Shown here piece by piece: positions 29,775 to 37,471 of a stretch of DNA of 64,000 bases. The DNA lies in the NCBI RefSeq assembly GCF_024055895.1, contig NZ_JAMXLE010000001.1:2036602-2100601 (forward strand). The letters are read 5' to 3'. The position numbers and the translations under genes were made by a program. This DNA is from Rhizobium sp. L1K21 (GTDB lineage: Bacteria; Pseudomonadota; Alphaproteobacteria; Rhizobiales; Rhizobiaceae). Position 1 is the stretch's first letter; each line of letters starts with the position of its first letter. The notes beneath the pieces were generated by a model. It ran no database searches. It saw only the letters and a list, made by a program, of their open reading frames with translations, and was not told the origin of the DNA.

Positions 29775-30170
29775 TTATCCCCGATAATCCACATCGCTGA
29801 CCGGTTCCAGCCAGTCGACCGCCTTGCCGTCGACGGATTCCTGAATGGCGATGTGGGACATGGCCGTATCCGGACCTGCGCCATGCCAGTGGCGTTCGCC
29901 GGGATCGAAAATCACCACGTCGCCAGGGCGGATGTCCTCCACAGGGCCGCCCTCGCGCTGCACCCGGCCACAGCCTGCCGTCACGATCAGCATCTGCCCC
30001 AGCGGATGCGTGTGCCAGTTCGTCCGTGCGCCCGGCTCGAATGTCACCAGGTTGGCGGCGACCTGCGATGGTGGCTTGACCGGAAACAGCGGGTCGAGAC
30101 GAACCGTTCCGCTGAACCAGTCAGACGGCCCCCTGGTCGATGGCTGCGCGCCTGCGCGTTTGATCTCCAT
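29775..30170 (-). CDS. Cupin protein, hydroxynitrile-lyase (mandelonitrile lyase) type
   Basis: This 131-residue single-domain cupin begins [20 protein letters not shown]. The metal-binding residues are all present: His53 and His55 in WHTHPLGQ, Gln59, and His94 in PGERHWHG. This spacing and the flanking sequence ([27 protein letters not shown]) are those of the manganese-dependent bacterial cupins with R-selective hydroxynitrile lyase activity, such as the Granulicella enzyme, as I recall that family. Its cellular role is unclear; many relatives are only annotated as cupins. The ATG at 30170 was chosen because it matches the family start; a longer frame adds a basic leader. Confidence 0.8.
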   Translation of the reverse strand: MEIKRAGAQPSTRGPSDWFSGTVRLDPLFPVKPPSQVAANLVTFEPGARTNWHTHPLGQMLIVTAGCGRVQREGGPVEDIRPGDVVIFDPGERHWHGAGPDTAMSHIAIQESVDGKAVDWLEPVSDVDYRG

Positions 30171-30302
30171 GGTCGTCTCCCTGTTTGCCTCTTCTTGCGT
30201 GTCCCCCTCATACCATCGTTTTCGGCCGCGCGCGCCATTTGCCCTCAAAAAGAGATGTAAAGCCATTTGCCATCAACCGGCATGTAGTCCATACCTTGGG
30301 CC

Positions 30303-31397
30303 ATGACCAAGATTCTGAAAAACGAGATTTTCATGATCATCGGCGCGCTTGTTGCCGTCGGTGCGATCTTTGGCGAGCATTCTCTGGTGGGACACGGGCA
30401 GACGGTGGCGCTTGTTGCCACGGCGGTGATCGTGCTTGCCATGATCCTTGTGTCCACGCGCATTGCCCACCATGCCGAAGTCCTGGCTGCGCGCGTTGGC
30501 GATCCTTACGGTTCGATGATCCTCACCATATCGGCGGTGGCCGTCGAGGTGGTCATCCTGGCGATCATCATGCAGGCGGGCGAAAGCGAGCCGACGCTGG
30601 TGCGCGACACGATCTATTCCGCCGTGATGATAGACATTAACGGCATGATCGGCCTTGCCGCCCTTCTCGGCGGCCTGCGCCACGGCGAGCAATCCTATAA
30701 TGACGATTCGGGCCGCACCTATGCTGTCATGATCCTGACTGCCATGGGCATTTCCATGATCGTGCCGGAATTCATTCCCGAAGCAAGCCGCGTTACCTAT
30801 TCCATCTTCACCATTGCGGCCATGCTCACGCTCTATTCGCTTTTCGTGCGCATGCAGGTGGGCCAGCACAGCTATTTCTTCTCTTACGTCTATCCGCGCG
30901 GCCAGGGTGCTGATCGCGAGGCCCATGAACAGGAATTGAAAGGCAGTGTCACCGGCGCTGTCATCGGCCTAGCCGTCGGCATCATTCTCGTTGGCGCCAT
31001 GGCCGAGGTCATGAGCCCGCTTCTGAATACCGGCCTGAAAGGCACCGGCGCACCGCTTGGCCTCATTGCCGTTCTCGTTGCCGCCATGTCAGCGGCACCG
31101 GAAGTGCTGACGGCTCTACGCGCCGCCCTTGCCAACCGCATGCAGGTCGTCGTCAACATCGCCATGGGCGCATCGCTCTCCACCGTCATCCTCACGGTGC
31201 CGATCATGGAAGCCCTGTCGCTGATCACCGATCACCACATCCAGATGGCCATGACCCCCACCCAAACCGTCATGACCGGCATCACCATCGTGGTGGCCGC
31301 CATCAACTTCTCCGACGGCGAAACCAACGCGATTGAGGGCATGGCCCATTTTGTGCTGTTTGCGACGTTTGTGATGCTGACGGTGATGGGGTTGTGA
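30303..31397 (+). CDS. chaA: Calcium/proton antiporter (ChaA-like)
   Basis: This 364-residue membrane protein has about 11 hydrophobic segments and the two CaCA repeats with acidic residues: AVAVEVVILAIIMQAGES and SAAPEVLTALRAALANRMQ. An acidic/His-containing central loop (YPRGQGADREAHEQELKGS) divides the halves. ChaA exports Ca, and in E. coli also Na and K, in exchange for protons. It ends the calcium-rich accessory stretch and is the last gene before the defence island. Confidence 0.82.
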   Translation: MTKILKNEIFMIIGALVAVGAIFGEHSLVGHGQTVALVATAVIVLAMILVSTRIAHHAEVLAARVGDPYGSMILTISAVAVEVVILAIIMQAGESEPTLVRDTIYSAVMIDINGMIGLAALLGGLRHGEQSYNDDSGRTYAVMILTAMGISMIVPEFIPEASRVTYSIFTIAAMLTLYSLFVRMQVGQHSYFFSYVYPRGQGADREAHEQELKGSVTGAVIGLAVGIILVGAMAEVMSPLLNTGLKGTGAPLGLIAVLVAAMSAAPEVLTALRAALANRMQVVVNIAMGASLSTVILTVPIMEALSLITDHHIQMAMTPTQTVMTGITIVVAAINFSDGETNAIEGMAHFVLFATFVMLTVMGL

Positions 31398-31666
31398 GGG
31401 GGAGACGCTGTTTTCTTCGGGCGATCTTGGGCTTTCAAGCCGGTCAATCGAAGCCGAATCTGGCGCTCCCAAGAGCAGACACCGTTCATAAAGTTCTCTT
31501 AAAGGCCAGGAGAATGTTCGAATACAATCGGAGCCCTGTGGAGGATACTCTTCCAAACAATCAACCCTGCGTTCGTAGGACTGAAATGCGCGTCTTTGGA
31601 ATCTATATCTTGAATAAACATCCTCATTACAATGAGTTACGCTTCCATATCGTTGAATCAAATCGT
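31398..31666. other. Intergenic region between chaA and the defence operon
   Basis: A frame of 100 codons is open here but has no ribosome site and no recognisable protein features, so no gene is called. No tRNA, integrase or direct repeat marking an insertion end was seen. The base composition looks more AT-rich in its second half, which continues into the defence operon. Confidence 0.5.
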
Positions 31667-31694
31667 TTGCAGGCATTTGAAATCATGCTATCAT
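31667..31694 (+). promoter_or_regulatory. Predicted promoter of the restriction-modification operon
   Basis: A -35-like TTGCAG (31667-31672), a 16-base spacer and an extended -10 element TGCTATCAT (TATCAT at 31689-31694) lie 23 bp before the first gene. The -10 element falls inside a perfect palindrome. This is pattern recognition only. Confidence 0.45.
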
Positions 31695-31699
31695 GATTT
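31680..31699. promoter_or_regulatory. Perfect palindrome overlapping the -10 element (candidate operator)
   Basis: AAATCATG-CTAT-CATGATTT has two perfect 8-bp arms and a 4-base spacer. It ends 17 bp before the ATG at 31717. Binding here would block the predicted promoter, so it is a good candidate site for autoregulation by the small ribbon-helix-helix-like protein encoded next. Confidence 0.5.
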
Positions 31700-31716
31700 C
31701 GTGTAAGGGGTCCGAC

Positions 31717-31908
31717 ATGCAGCCTGCGACATCCACGGAGATCGAAGAAAACCTTCAAATTTCTGTCCCTCACTCCACTAAGAAGAGCCTGAGGTTACGA
31801 TCGGCAGAAACTGGCGATCCCATGAGGGTGATCGTCCTGAAGGCCCTCGCTGCCGCTGGCATTGAGGTACCCGAAGAGGAGTTGAAGGATCGGAGGAAAT
31901 TGAAATGA
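31717..31908 (+). CDS. Small ribbon-helix-helix-like protein, candidate controller
   Basis: This 63-residue protein starts MQPATSTEIEENLQISVPHS after an AAGGGG ribosome site. The part from ISVPHSTKKSLRLRSAETGD through MRVIVLKALAAAGIEVPEEE has the plan of a ribbon-helix-helix fold: one beta strand with a VP turn, then two helices with a Gly between. Such proteins are short DNA-binding regulators or antitoxins. Its stop overlaps the methyltransferase start by four bases, so it is made with the system. A role as controller of the downstream operon is inference. It could also be a small accessory subunit. Confidence 0.6.
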   Translation: MQPATSTEIEENLQISVPHSTKKSLRLRSAETGDPMRVIVLKALAAAGIEVPEEELKDRRKLK

Positions 31909-32996
31909 CGGCTGCGAGCCCGACAAAAGAGGCCAAGGTCGGGCCTCAGAGAGAAAAAAAGCCGCGCGCCACGGTAGTTGATCTGTTCTGTGGTGCTGGC
32001 GGTTTGTCGCATGGCTTCCATTCGGAAGGATTCGACATCGTGGGAGGCATTGATACAGACGAAGCTTGCCGATACGCCTTCGAACACAACAACGATGCGC
32101 CATTCATCAGGCGAGATGTCGCGAGGTTGACGGGATCGGAAGTCGAGAGGCTGTTCGTTCCGGGGAAGCGTCGTGTTCTGGTGGGCTGCGCGCCCTGCCA
32201 ACCATTCTCGACTTACAATCAGAAGAACGACGATCCGAAATGGAATCTACTGTCGTATTTCGGCAATCTGATCAATCAAGTGCGCCCTGATGTAGTCTCT
32301 ATGGAGAACGTTCCCCGCCTTCTGAACTTCAAGGATGGCTCGGTATTCCGTCAGTTTGTCGATCGCCTGGAAGCGTCGGATTATCATGTCGTCTGGAAAG
32401 TGCTCTACGGCCCCGATTTCGGCCTCGCTCAAACGCGTAGCCGGTTGGTTCTGTTGGCTTCTAGGCTCGGCCCTATCGCGCTGCCCGAACCGACGCATAG
32501 GGACAAGTATAGAACCGTGATGGACGAAATCGGAGCTTTGCCGGCGCTAAGTCACGGTGAGGCGGACGAAGCCGATCCACTTCACCGCACGAGTCGCCTG
32601 TCGGCGATCAATGTTCGCCGTATCGACGCATCCAAGCCTGGCGGAACTTGGAGGGACTGGGACGACGATCTAGTTGCCAAGTGCCACAAGGTGGAAACGG
32701 GCCGAGGCTATTCTTCGGTATATGGTCGCATGAAGTGGGACGAGCCATCCCCCACGATCACTACGCAGTTCTTCGGCTTCGGTAACGGTCGCTTCGGCCA
32801 CCCCGAACAGCCCAGAGCATTGTCACTCCGCGAAGGGGCAATGTTGCAGGGTTTTCCCCGTGATTACGAGTTCGTGCCGCCTGGAAAACGAATCCAGTTC
32901 AAGGCAGTTGGCCGGTTGATCGGTAATGCCGTTCCCGTCAAGCTCGCTGCGGCGATCGCGCGCGCAGTACGATCGCATCTGGAAAATGCCGAATGA
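31905..32996 (+). CDS. DNA (cytosine-5) methyltransferase
   Basis: This 363-residue enzyme has the ordered C5-methyltransferase motifs: I, VVDLFCGAGGLSHGFHSEGF (SAM binding); IV, GCAPCQPFSTYNQK (catalytic Cys); VI, SMENVPRLL; VIII, QTRSRLVLLAS; IX, ALSLREGAMLQGFP; X, IGNAVPVKLAAAIARAV. The target-recognition region between VIII and IX is about 110 residues. It methylates cytosine in a sequence-specific way; the site cannot be predicted. It overlaps both neighbours by four bases (ATGA), which ties it to the ATPase-nuclease and suggests it is the modification half of a restriction-modification system. Confidence 0.9.
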   Translation: MTAASPTKEAKVGPQREKKPRATVVDLFCGAGGLSHGFHSEGFDIVGGIDTDEACRYAFEHNNDAPFIRRDVARLTGSEVERLFVPGKRRVLVGCAPCQPFSTYNQKNDDPKWNLLSYFGNLINQVRPDVVSMENVPRLLNFKDGSVFRQFVDRLEASDYHVVWKVLYGPDFGLAQTRSRLVLLASRLGPIALPEPTHRDKYRTVMDEIGALPALSHGEADEADPLHRTSRLSAINVRRIDASKPGGTWRDWDDDLVAKCHKVETGRGYSSVYGRMKWDEPSPTITTQFFGFGNGRFGHPEQPRALSLREGAMLQGFPRDYEFVPPGKRIQFKAVGRLIGNAVPVKLAAAIARAVRSHLENAE

Positions 32997-34993
32997 CGGG
33001 GCAGCGGGAACTGGTCATGACGATCAGCCTCAATGCCTTGGAGCATTTGGGCATCAACCTCTATAGCAACATTCCTGCGGTCCTGTCGGAAGTCGTCGCC
33101 AACGCTTGGGATGCGGATGCGAAGAAGGTCCAAGTTACGATCGATAAAGTGGCCGAAACCATCACAATTGAGGATGATGGAACTGGGATGGATCGCGATG
33201 GCGTCATTGATCGCTTCCTGACGGTAGGCTTCAAACGACGCGACGAGTTGGGGGATGTCACGGCGCTCGGGCGAAAACCGATGGGGCGCAAGGGCATCGG
33301 CAAGCTGTCAATCTTTTCCATCGCGCAGGTTGCCGACATCTTCACTACTTTGAACCGCGAGCGCACTGCGTTTCGCATGGATCGGGAGGTAATTCGAAAG
33401 GCTATCGCCGGCAAGGGCGAAAACACCTACAAGCCAGAGGAGTTGATCGACTGGCCTTCCGACTTGACCGTAGGCACGCGGATCGTACTCTCGAAAATAT
33501 CGAAATCTCTTTCAGGGATGACAGTCGAAGGATTAAAGCGAAGGGTCGCACGCCGCTTCTCGGTGATAGGGCCGAAGAACGATTTCATCGTGTCGATCGA
33601 CGGGCATGAGGTAGGCCCCGACGATCGCGGTTATCACAACGCACTTCAATACCTTTGGACTTACGGCGACCAAACTGCATTCGCTAGTTCCTGCAAAAAT
33701 CTCGAACGACCTGCTGAGCCGAGGCTACACATCATCGCCGACGAATTGAAGAAGGCCGGAATTAGCATCGGGGGCTGGATCGGCACAGTTTCCAGTCCGA
33801 GCCAACTCAAGGATGAAGAAGGCGACAATCTCAACAGGATCGCCATCTTCATGCGCGGCAAGATGGCTCAGGAAGACGTTCTAGATATCTTTGGGCAGAA
33901 GGAAATTTACGCCGACTACATCATCGGCGAACTTCACTGCGAGGAACTGGACGTCGATGAAAAGGGCGACATCGCGACGAGCAGCCGCCAATCCCTCAAA
34001 GAAGACGACCCGCGCTTTGAAGCGTTGCGCCGCGTCGTTCTTTCCGAACTCCGCCATATCGCTAGTCGCTGGAGCGAATGGCGAAGGGCGGATGGCGCGA
34101 AATTCGCCTCAACCGTTCCTGCCGTGTCGGATTGGCTGGGGCAATTGCAAGGAGACACGAAGAAGAAGGCCGAACGTTGGATCGGTCGCCTGAACACGAT
34201 CCGTTCGCCGGATGACGCATACAAGAAAGACTTGTTGAAGGCTTCGATTCTGGCTTTCGAGAGCTACCGTCGTAAAGAACAACTTGATCGGCTCGACGAT
34301 CTGAAGGATGAAAGCGTCTCTCACATCCTTGAGATATTCGAAGAGATAGACGATCTCGAACTCAGCTTTTACGGACAGATCGTTAAGCTTCGCCTCGGCG
34401 TCATAAAGACTCTTCAGAGCAAGATTGCTGAGAACGACAAGGAACTTGTCATCAGAGACTTCATCAAGGAACACCTTTGGCTTCTAGACCCGTCCTGGGA
34501 ACGAGCGAAAGGCTCGGAGCACTCCGAAACGAAGGTGAACAAGTTTCTCCAGGAAAACACAGGCAAGCTGAACAAGAAGGAAAAAAACGCGCGTGTTGAC
34601 CTCGCCTATCGTACGGCTGTCGGAAAGCACGTCATAATTGAGCTAAAGCGGGCGACGGTATCAGTGCATCTTGACGATTTGACCAAACAAATTAGGTCTT
34701 ACCGTGACGGCGTAAGGAAGATCATCGACGGGACGAGGGAGAAGGGCTGGCCGATAGAAATCATATGCCTGCTCGGTAGGTATCCGCCCGAATGGTATGA
34801 TGCCGTGGGTACGGGCAAGCAAGGCGTCATTGACCAGCTCAAGACCGTAGATGCGCGGATTGTGCTTTATGACGAACTTCTAAATAATGCCCAATCGGCG
34901 TATCAGGACTATATCGAAGAGCATAAGAAGGTCGATAAGCTTTGGAAGGTTTTTGATGATATCGAAAACTTCGTCCCATCAGTTAGTTCGTAG
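32993..34993 (+). CDS. GHKL ATPase with C-terminal PD-(D/E)XK nuclease motif
   Basis: This 666-residue protein opens with a GHKL (gyrase/Hsp90/kinase/MutL) ATP-binding domain of the MORC/MutL type. The N-box is SEVVANAWDAD (Glu33, Asn37, Asp40), G1 is DDGTGM (61-66), and G2 is GRKGIGK (98-104). A mid region with an S5-like extent and a predicted helical linker follows. The C-terminal part has an apparent nuclease core, Asp536 in RVDLAY and Glu550-x-Lys552 in HVIIELKR, which is the D...ExK pattern of PD-(D/E)XK nucleases. Upstream of it, FIKEHLWLLDPSWE resembles the pre-nuclease region of Shedu/DUF4263-type nucleases. With the coupled methyltransferase it is the likely restriction component. 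It was named from motifs only. Confidence 0.75.
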   Translation: MTGQRELVMTISLNALEHLGINLYSNIPAVLSEVVANAWDADAKKVQVTIDKVAETITIEDDGTGMDRDGVIDRFLTVGFKRRDELGDVTALGRKPMGRKGIGKLSIFSIAQVADIFTTLNRERTAFRMDREVIRKAIAGKGENTYKPEELIDWPSDLTVGTRIVLSKISKSLSGMTVEGLKRRVARRFSVIGPKNDFIVSIDGHEVGPDDRGYHNALQYLWTYGDQTAFASSCKNLERPAEPRLHIIADELKKAGISIGGWIGTVSSPSQLKDEEGDNLNRIAIFMRGKMAQEDVLDIFGQKEIYADYIIGELHCEELDVDEKGDIATSSRQSLKEDDPRFEALRRVVLSELRHIASRWSEWRRADGAKFASTVPAVSDWLGQLQGDTKKKAERWIGRLNTIRSPDDAYKKDLLKASILAFESYRRKEQLDRLDDLKDESVSHILEIFEEIDDLELSFYGQIVKLRLGVIKTLQSKIAENDKELVIRDFIKEHLWLLDPSWERAKGSEHSETKVNKFLQENTGKLNKKEKNARVDLAYRTAVGKHVIIELKRATVSVHLDDLTKQIRSYRDGVRKIIDGTREKGWPIEIICLLGRYPPEWYDAVGTGKQGVIDQLKTVDARIVLYDELLNNAQSAYQDYIEEHKKVDKLWKVFDDIENFVPSVSS

Positions 34994-35119
34994 TCCCGGT
35001 ATCAGGATATTCAAAACCTGCCAGTCCACTCCCCCCTCCATTTAAGCCACTGACTGACCCCGCCCTTCGAGACGGCCTCCTTGAGGCATAAAGGCCGCTT
35101 TTGCGGCACCAACTCTCCT

Positions 35120-35257
35120 CTGTCACCCCAGACCTAATCTGGGGTCCAGCAGCGTGAAGTCTTGCGCGCGGGAGACTCTTTTCCATCCCTACGAACAAGG
35201 TCCTTTCACCGCGCAGACGCGCGGTGGCTGGATGCCGGATCAAGTCCGGCATGATGG
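35120..35257. repeat. Two-armed palindromic element A, first copy
   Basis: The left arm is a hairpin (ACCCCAGA-CCTAA-TCTGGGGT, 35125-35145) inside a CTGTCA...CCAG frame. The right arm is a second hairpin (TGCCGGA-TCAAG-TCCGGCA, 35233-35251) inside a CTGGA...TGATGG frame. The two arms are in inverted orientation. The copy at 36261-36351 has the same plan with different stem sequences. Confidence 0.6.
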
Positions 35258-35470
35258 ATGGATGCGCAACGGCCCGCTCCAGCCTCATCCTGAGGTGGGA
35301 GCAAAGTGACCCTCGAAGGATCAGGCTGGCCCCATACCGCGCCACAACCCGCCCTCGCCCTTCGAGACGCCGCTTCGCGGCTCCTCAGGGTGAGGGCTGA
35401 CCATTGAGGCTGCTGCAAGCACGGCCTGGCTTTCTCCCCTTGGTGAGAAATGTCATGCGCAGCGTGACAA

Positions 35471-35506
35471 TGAGGGGTTCCCTCAGTCGTTATTGAAAAC
35501 CCCTCA
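35471..35506. repeat. Short inverted repeat
   Basis: TGAGGGGTT (35471-35479) and AACCCCTCA (35498-35506) are perfect 9-bp arms around an 18-base loop. The same TGAGGGG/CCCCTCA theme recurs in the element at 35594-35766. Confidence 0.55.
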
Positions 35507-35593
35507 TCCGAATATTTCGCTCCGCGCTTGCCGTAGCCAAATCTTTCCACTTATGCGATCTGAGACATCCGGCATGAGCGCGCCACGCGCCGG

Positions 35594-35766
35594 CCTCTCC
35601 CCTTGTGGGAGAGGATAGTAAGTCCGCGTGAAGCGGCAGCTGAATGCTGGACGCACTTGGTGAGGGGTGGCGTTTAGAGGCCACAATCAAATACCCCTCA
35701 CCAAGCGCTCCATACCAATCGCCTACGGCTCTTGGGGCTTGCTATCCTCTCCCACAAGGGGAGAGG
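35594..35766. repeat. Nested-palindrome element (MITE-like)
   Basis: Perfect 25-bp terminal inverted repeats (35594-35618 and 35742-35766, starting CCTCTCCCCTTGTGGGAGAG) enclose a second perfect 13-bp pair (35656-35668 and 35693-35705, CTTGGTGAGGGGT). Each outer arm is itself a partial hairpin (CTCTCCC...GGGAGAG). The 173-bp unit without a coding frame has the look of a miniature mobile or extragenic palindromic element. No target-site duplication was identified. Confidence 0.6.
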
Positions 35767-36260
35767 CAGCGACTCGGTGCAAGCCGCCAAAACGGGGAAA
35801 AACGTCGCCCCCGCACAAACAATATCAACCACATACCCCCTTTTTCATCCCCGCCCTCTCAAACCGTGCTCATAATACCCCCGTCCCGCGCGGATACACC
35901 ACAGGGCGCTGTGGCGAGTGGGGCCGGTTCCGGTGATGGAGAAAGACGCACGCTTTCACCGCCGGGCCTGTGGAACTGGGAGCCCCCTTGGCCAAAAGCC
36001 TCGGTTTGGGTCCGCCATGCAAGCGGCATTGTTGCAAGACCATGCCGTGCAGCGCTCCCGACAGCATGGGACAGCAACCGAAAGCGGGGCGCTTTGTGCG
36101 CTACCATTACCTACCAAATGCGGCGCACAAAACGCCCCATCCGATCCTGAATGGGGGTCGAAAACAGAGAATGCTGCGAAACCCGGAAGCGGAAAGCTTG
36201 CCGGGGTTGAGGTGCAGAAAAAGGGAAAGACGTTGTTTGACACCGTGCCAACCACATCCC

Positions 36261-36351
36261 CCGTCATCCTCGGGCTTGACCCGAGGATCCAGACACAAGT
36301 CCATAAGGTAGTCCAAAGGCTGGATGGTCGGGTCAAGCCCGACCATGACGG
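36261..36351. repeat. Two-armed palindromic element A, second copy
   Basis: The left arm, CCGTCATCCTCGGGCTTGAC and on to ATCCAG, and the right arm, CTGGATGGTCGGGTCAAGCC and on to ATGACGG, are inverted, and each forms its own hairpin. The arrangement matches the copy at 35120-35257. Such CGTCATCC...GGATCCAG units are common between genes in alphaproteobacteria. Confidence 0.65.
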
Positions 36352-36425
36352 AGAGGACGCGCAAACGCCCCTCACCCTGACCCTCTCCGCGCCAAGCAGG
36401 GAGAGCGGAAACCACCGCCCGCCCC

Positions 36426-36453
36426 TTGCGCCACAACCAAAAACATGTATAAG
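36426..36453 (+). promoter_or_regulatory. Possible promoter of the rpsF operon
   Basis: CTTGCGC (-35 region, TTGCGC at 36426-36431) and TATAAG (36448-36453) are separated by 16 bases. They lie about 220 bp before rpsF. The -35 fits the CTTG start of alphaproteobacterial housekeeping promoters. Weak evidence. Confidence 0.35.
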
Positions 36454-36622
36454 CGCGCTTGATCGTTTAGACCCGGTCTTTTGGCTGGTGGCTGAACGGA
36501 GGGCCGAGTGGGGTACCACTCGTCATGGAAACAAAGGTTTCCGGCCTCCCGTGTCTCCGCTCTCGACCGTATCTCAGAAACGCTTTTCTTGCTGCTTTTA
36601 TAGCACCTTGAACAGTCGTTGA

Positions 36623-36639
36623 GGCTTGGCGCCGAAGCC
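36623..36639 (+). promoter_or_regulatory. Possible S6:S18 autoregulatory leader hairpin (CCG loop)
   Basis: GGCTT-GGCGCCG-AAGCC forms a hairpin with CCG at the 3' side of the loop, 34 bp before rpsF. Leaders of rpsF operons in many bacteria carry a hairpin with a conserved CCG that binds the S6:S18 complex and represses translation. The match here is by eye and lacks covariation support. Confidence 0.4.
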
Positions 36640-36673
36640 CGGGTTTTGATCGAAACGCAAGAAAGGCAAATCA

Positions 36674-37048
36674 ATGGCACTTTACGAACACGTATTCCTG
36701 GCCCGCCAGGATATCACGGCTCAGCAGGTTGACGGTCTTGTCGAACAGTACAAGGGCGTTCTGGAAGGCAATGGCGGCAAGGTTGGCCGTGTTGAAAACT
36801 GGGGCCTGAAGTCCCTCACCTACCGCATCAAGAAGAACCGCAAGGCACATTACGTGCTGATGGACATTGATGCACCCGGCGCGGCTATCCACGAAATGGA
36901 ACGCCAGATGCGCATCAACGAAGACATCCTTCGCTACATGACGGTTTCTGTTGAAGCCCATGAGGAAGGCCCTTCGGCCATGATGCAGAAGCGCGACCGT
37001 GACGACCGCCCGCGTCGTGACGACCGTGGCCCCCGCCGCCAGTTTTAA
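36674..37048 (+). CDS. rpsF: 30S ribosomal protein bS6
   Basis: This 124-residue protein begins [20 protein letters not shown] and has the S6 core ([20 protein letters not shown]) and a charged tail ([20 protein letters not shown]) of about 22 residues beyond the core. S6 binds S18 and 16S rRNA in the platform of the small subunit. It is the first gene of the rpsF-rpsR-DUF2232-rplI block and is followed after 12 bases by rpsR. Confidence 0.96.
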   Translation: MALYEHVFLARQDITAQQVDGLVEQYKGVLEGNGGKVGRVENWGLKSLTYRIKKNRKAHYVLMDIDAPGAAIHEMERQMRINEDILRYMTVSVEAHEEGPSAMMQKRDRDDRPRRDDRGPRRQF

Positions 37049-37060
37049 GGAGAAATCATC

Positions 37061-37294
37061 ATGGCTGAAGCACGCCGTCCGTTCCACCGCCGCCGCAAGA
37101 GCTGCCCGTTCTCCGGCGCGAATGCACCGAAAATCGACTACAAGGACGTTCGCCTCCTGCAGCGCTACATTTCCGAGCGCGGCAAGATCGTTCCGTCCCG
37201 CATCACGGCCGTTTCCCAGAAGAAGCAGCGCGAACTGGCCAAGGCCATCAAGCGCGCCCGTTTCCTCGGCCTTTTGCCTTACGTCGTCGCGTAA
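37061..37294 (+). CDS. rpsR: 30S ribosomal protein bS18
   Basis: This 77-residue basic protein includes [26 protein letters not shown] and [20 protein letters not shown], the full set of S18 signatures. An AAGGAG site lies nine bases before the ATG. S18 pairs with S6 in the 30S platform. Confidence 0.96.
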   Translation: MAEARRPFHRRRKSCPFSGANAPKIDYKDVRLLQRYISERGKIVPSRITAVSQKKQRELAKAIKRARFLGLLPYVVA

Positions 37295-37348
37295 GTTTGC
37301 GATGACCGCGCAGGGCTCTGACTCTGCGTGAGGATATTGACTCTGGCG

Positions 37349-37376
37349 AAGGCCGCTCACCTTGATGTGGCCTTTT
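37349..37376 (+). terminator. Weak terminator or attenuator after rpsR
   Basis: AAGGCC (37349-37354) and GGCCTT (37369-37374) pair around a 14-base loop and run into TTTT. The stem is short, so it could reduce rather than end transcription toward the DUF2232 gene. Confidence 0.35.
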
Positions 37377-37471
37377 CCCCTCCCTTCCGCGATGGGCGCG
37401 GATCGGAAATTCAACGAAATCCCATGTTGGGGACACCTCCCCTAACTGCTCGAAGGCGGCAGGACAGCGAA

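Larger units (their letters stand above)
34994..36440. other. Gene-free region filled with palindromic repeats
   Basis: No supported gene lies here. Open frames of up to about 230 codons exist but have compositions driven by the repeats and no ribosome sites. The region contains at least three kinds of palindromic element, listed separately, and stretches such as 35280-35400 (CTCATCCTGAGGTG and CCTTCGAGACGCCGCTTCGC) that match a common style of alphaproteobacterial intergenic repeat. Confidence 0.7.

Noticed and set aside
31394..31696. 100-codon frame starting in the chaA stop
   Set aside because: It overlaps the chaA end, has no ribosome site, and its 3' end covers the predicted promoter and palindrome of the next operon.
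35918..36622. Open frames of up to 234 codons in the repeat region
   Set aside because: They run through palindromic repeats, lack ribosome sites and have no protein-like pattern; equal frames exist on both strands.
31398..36673. Prophage or integrative element around the defence genes
   Set aside because: No integrase, transposase, tRNA gene or attachment-site direct repeat was seen at the borders.
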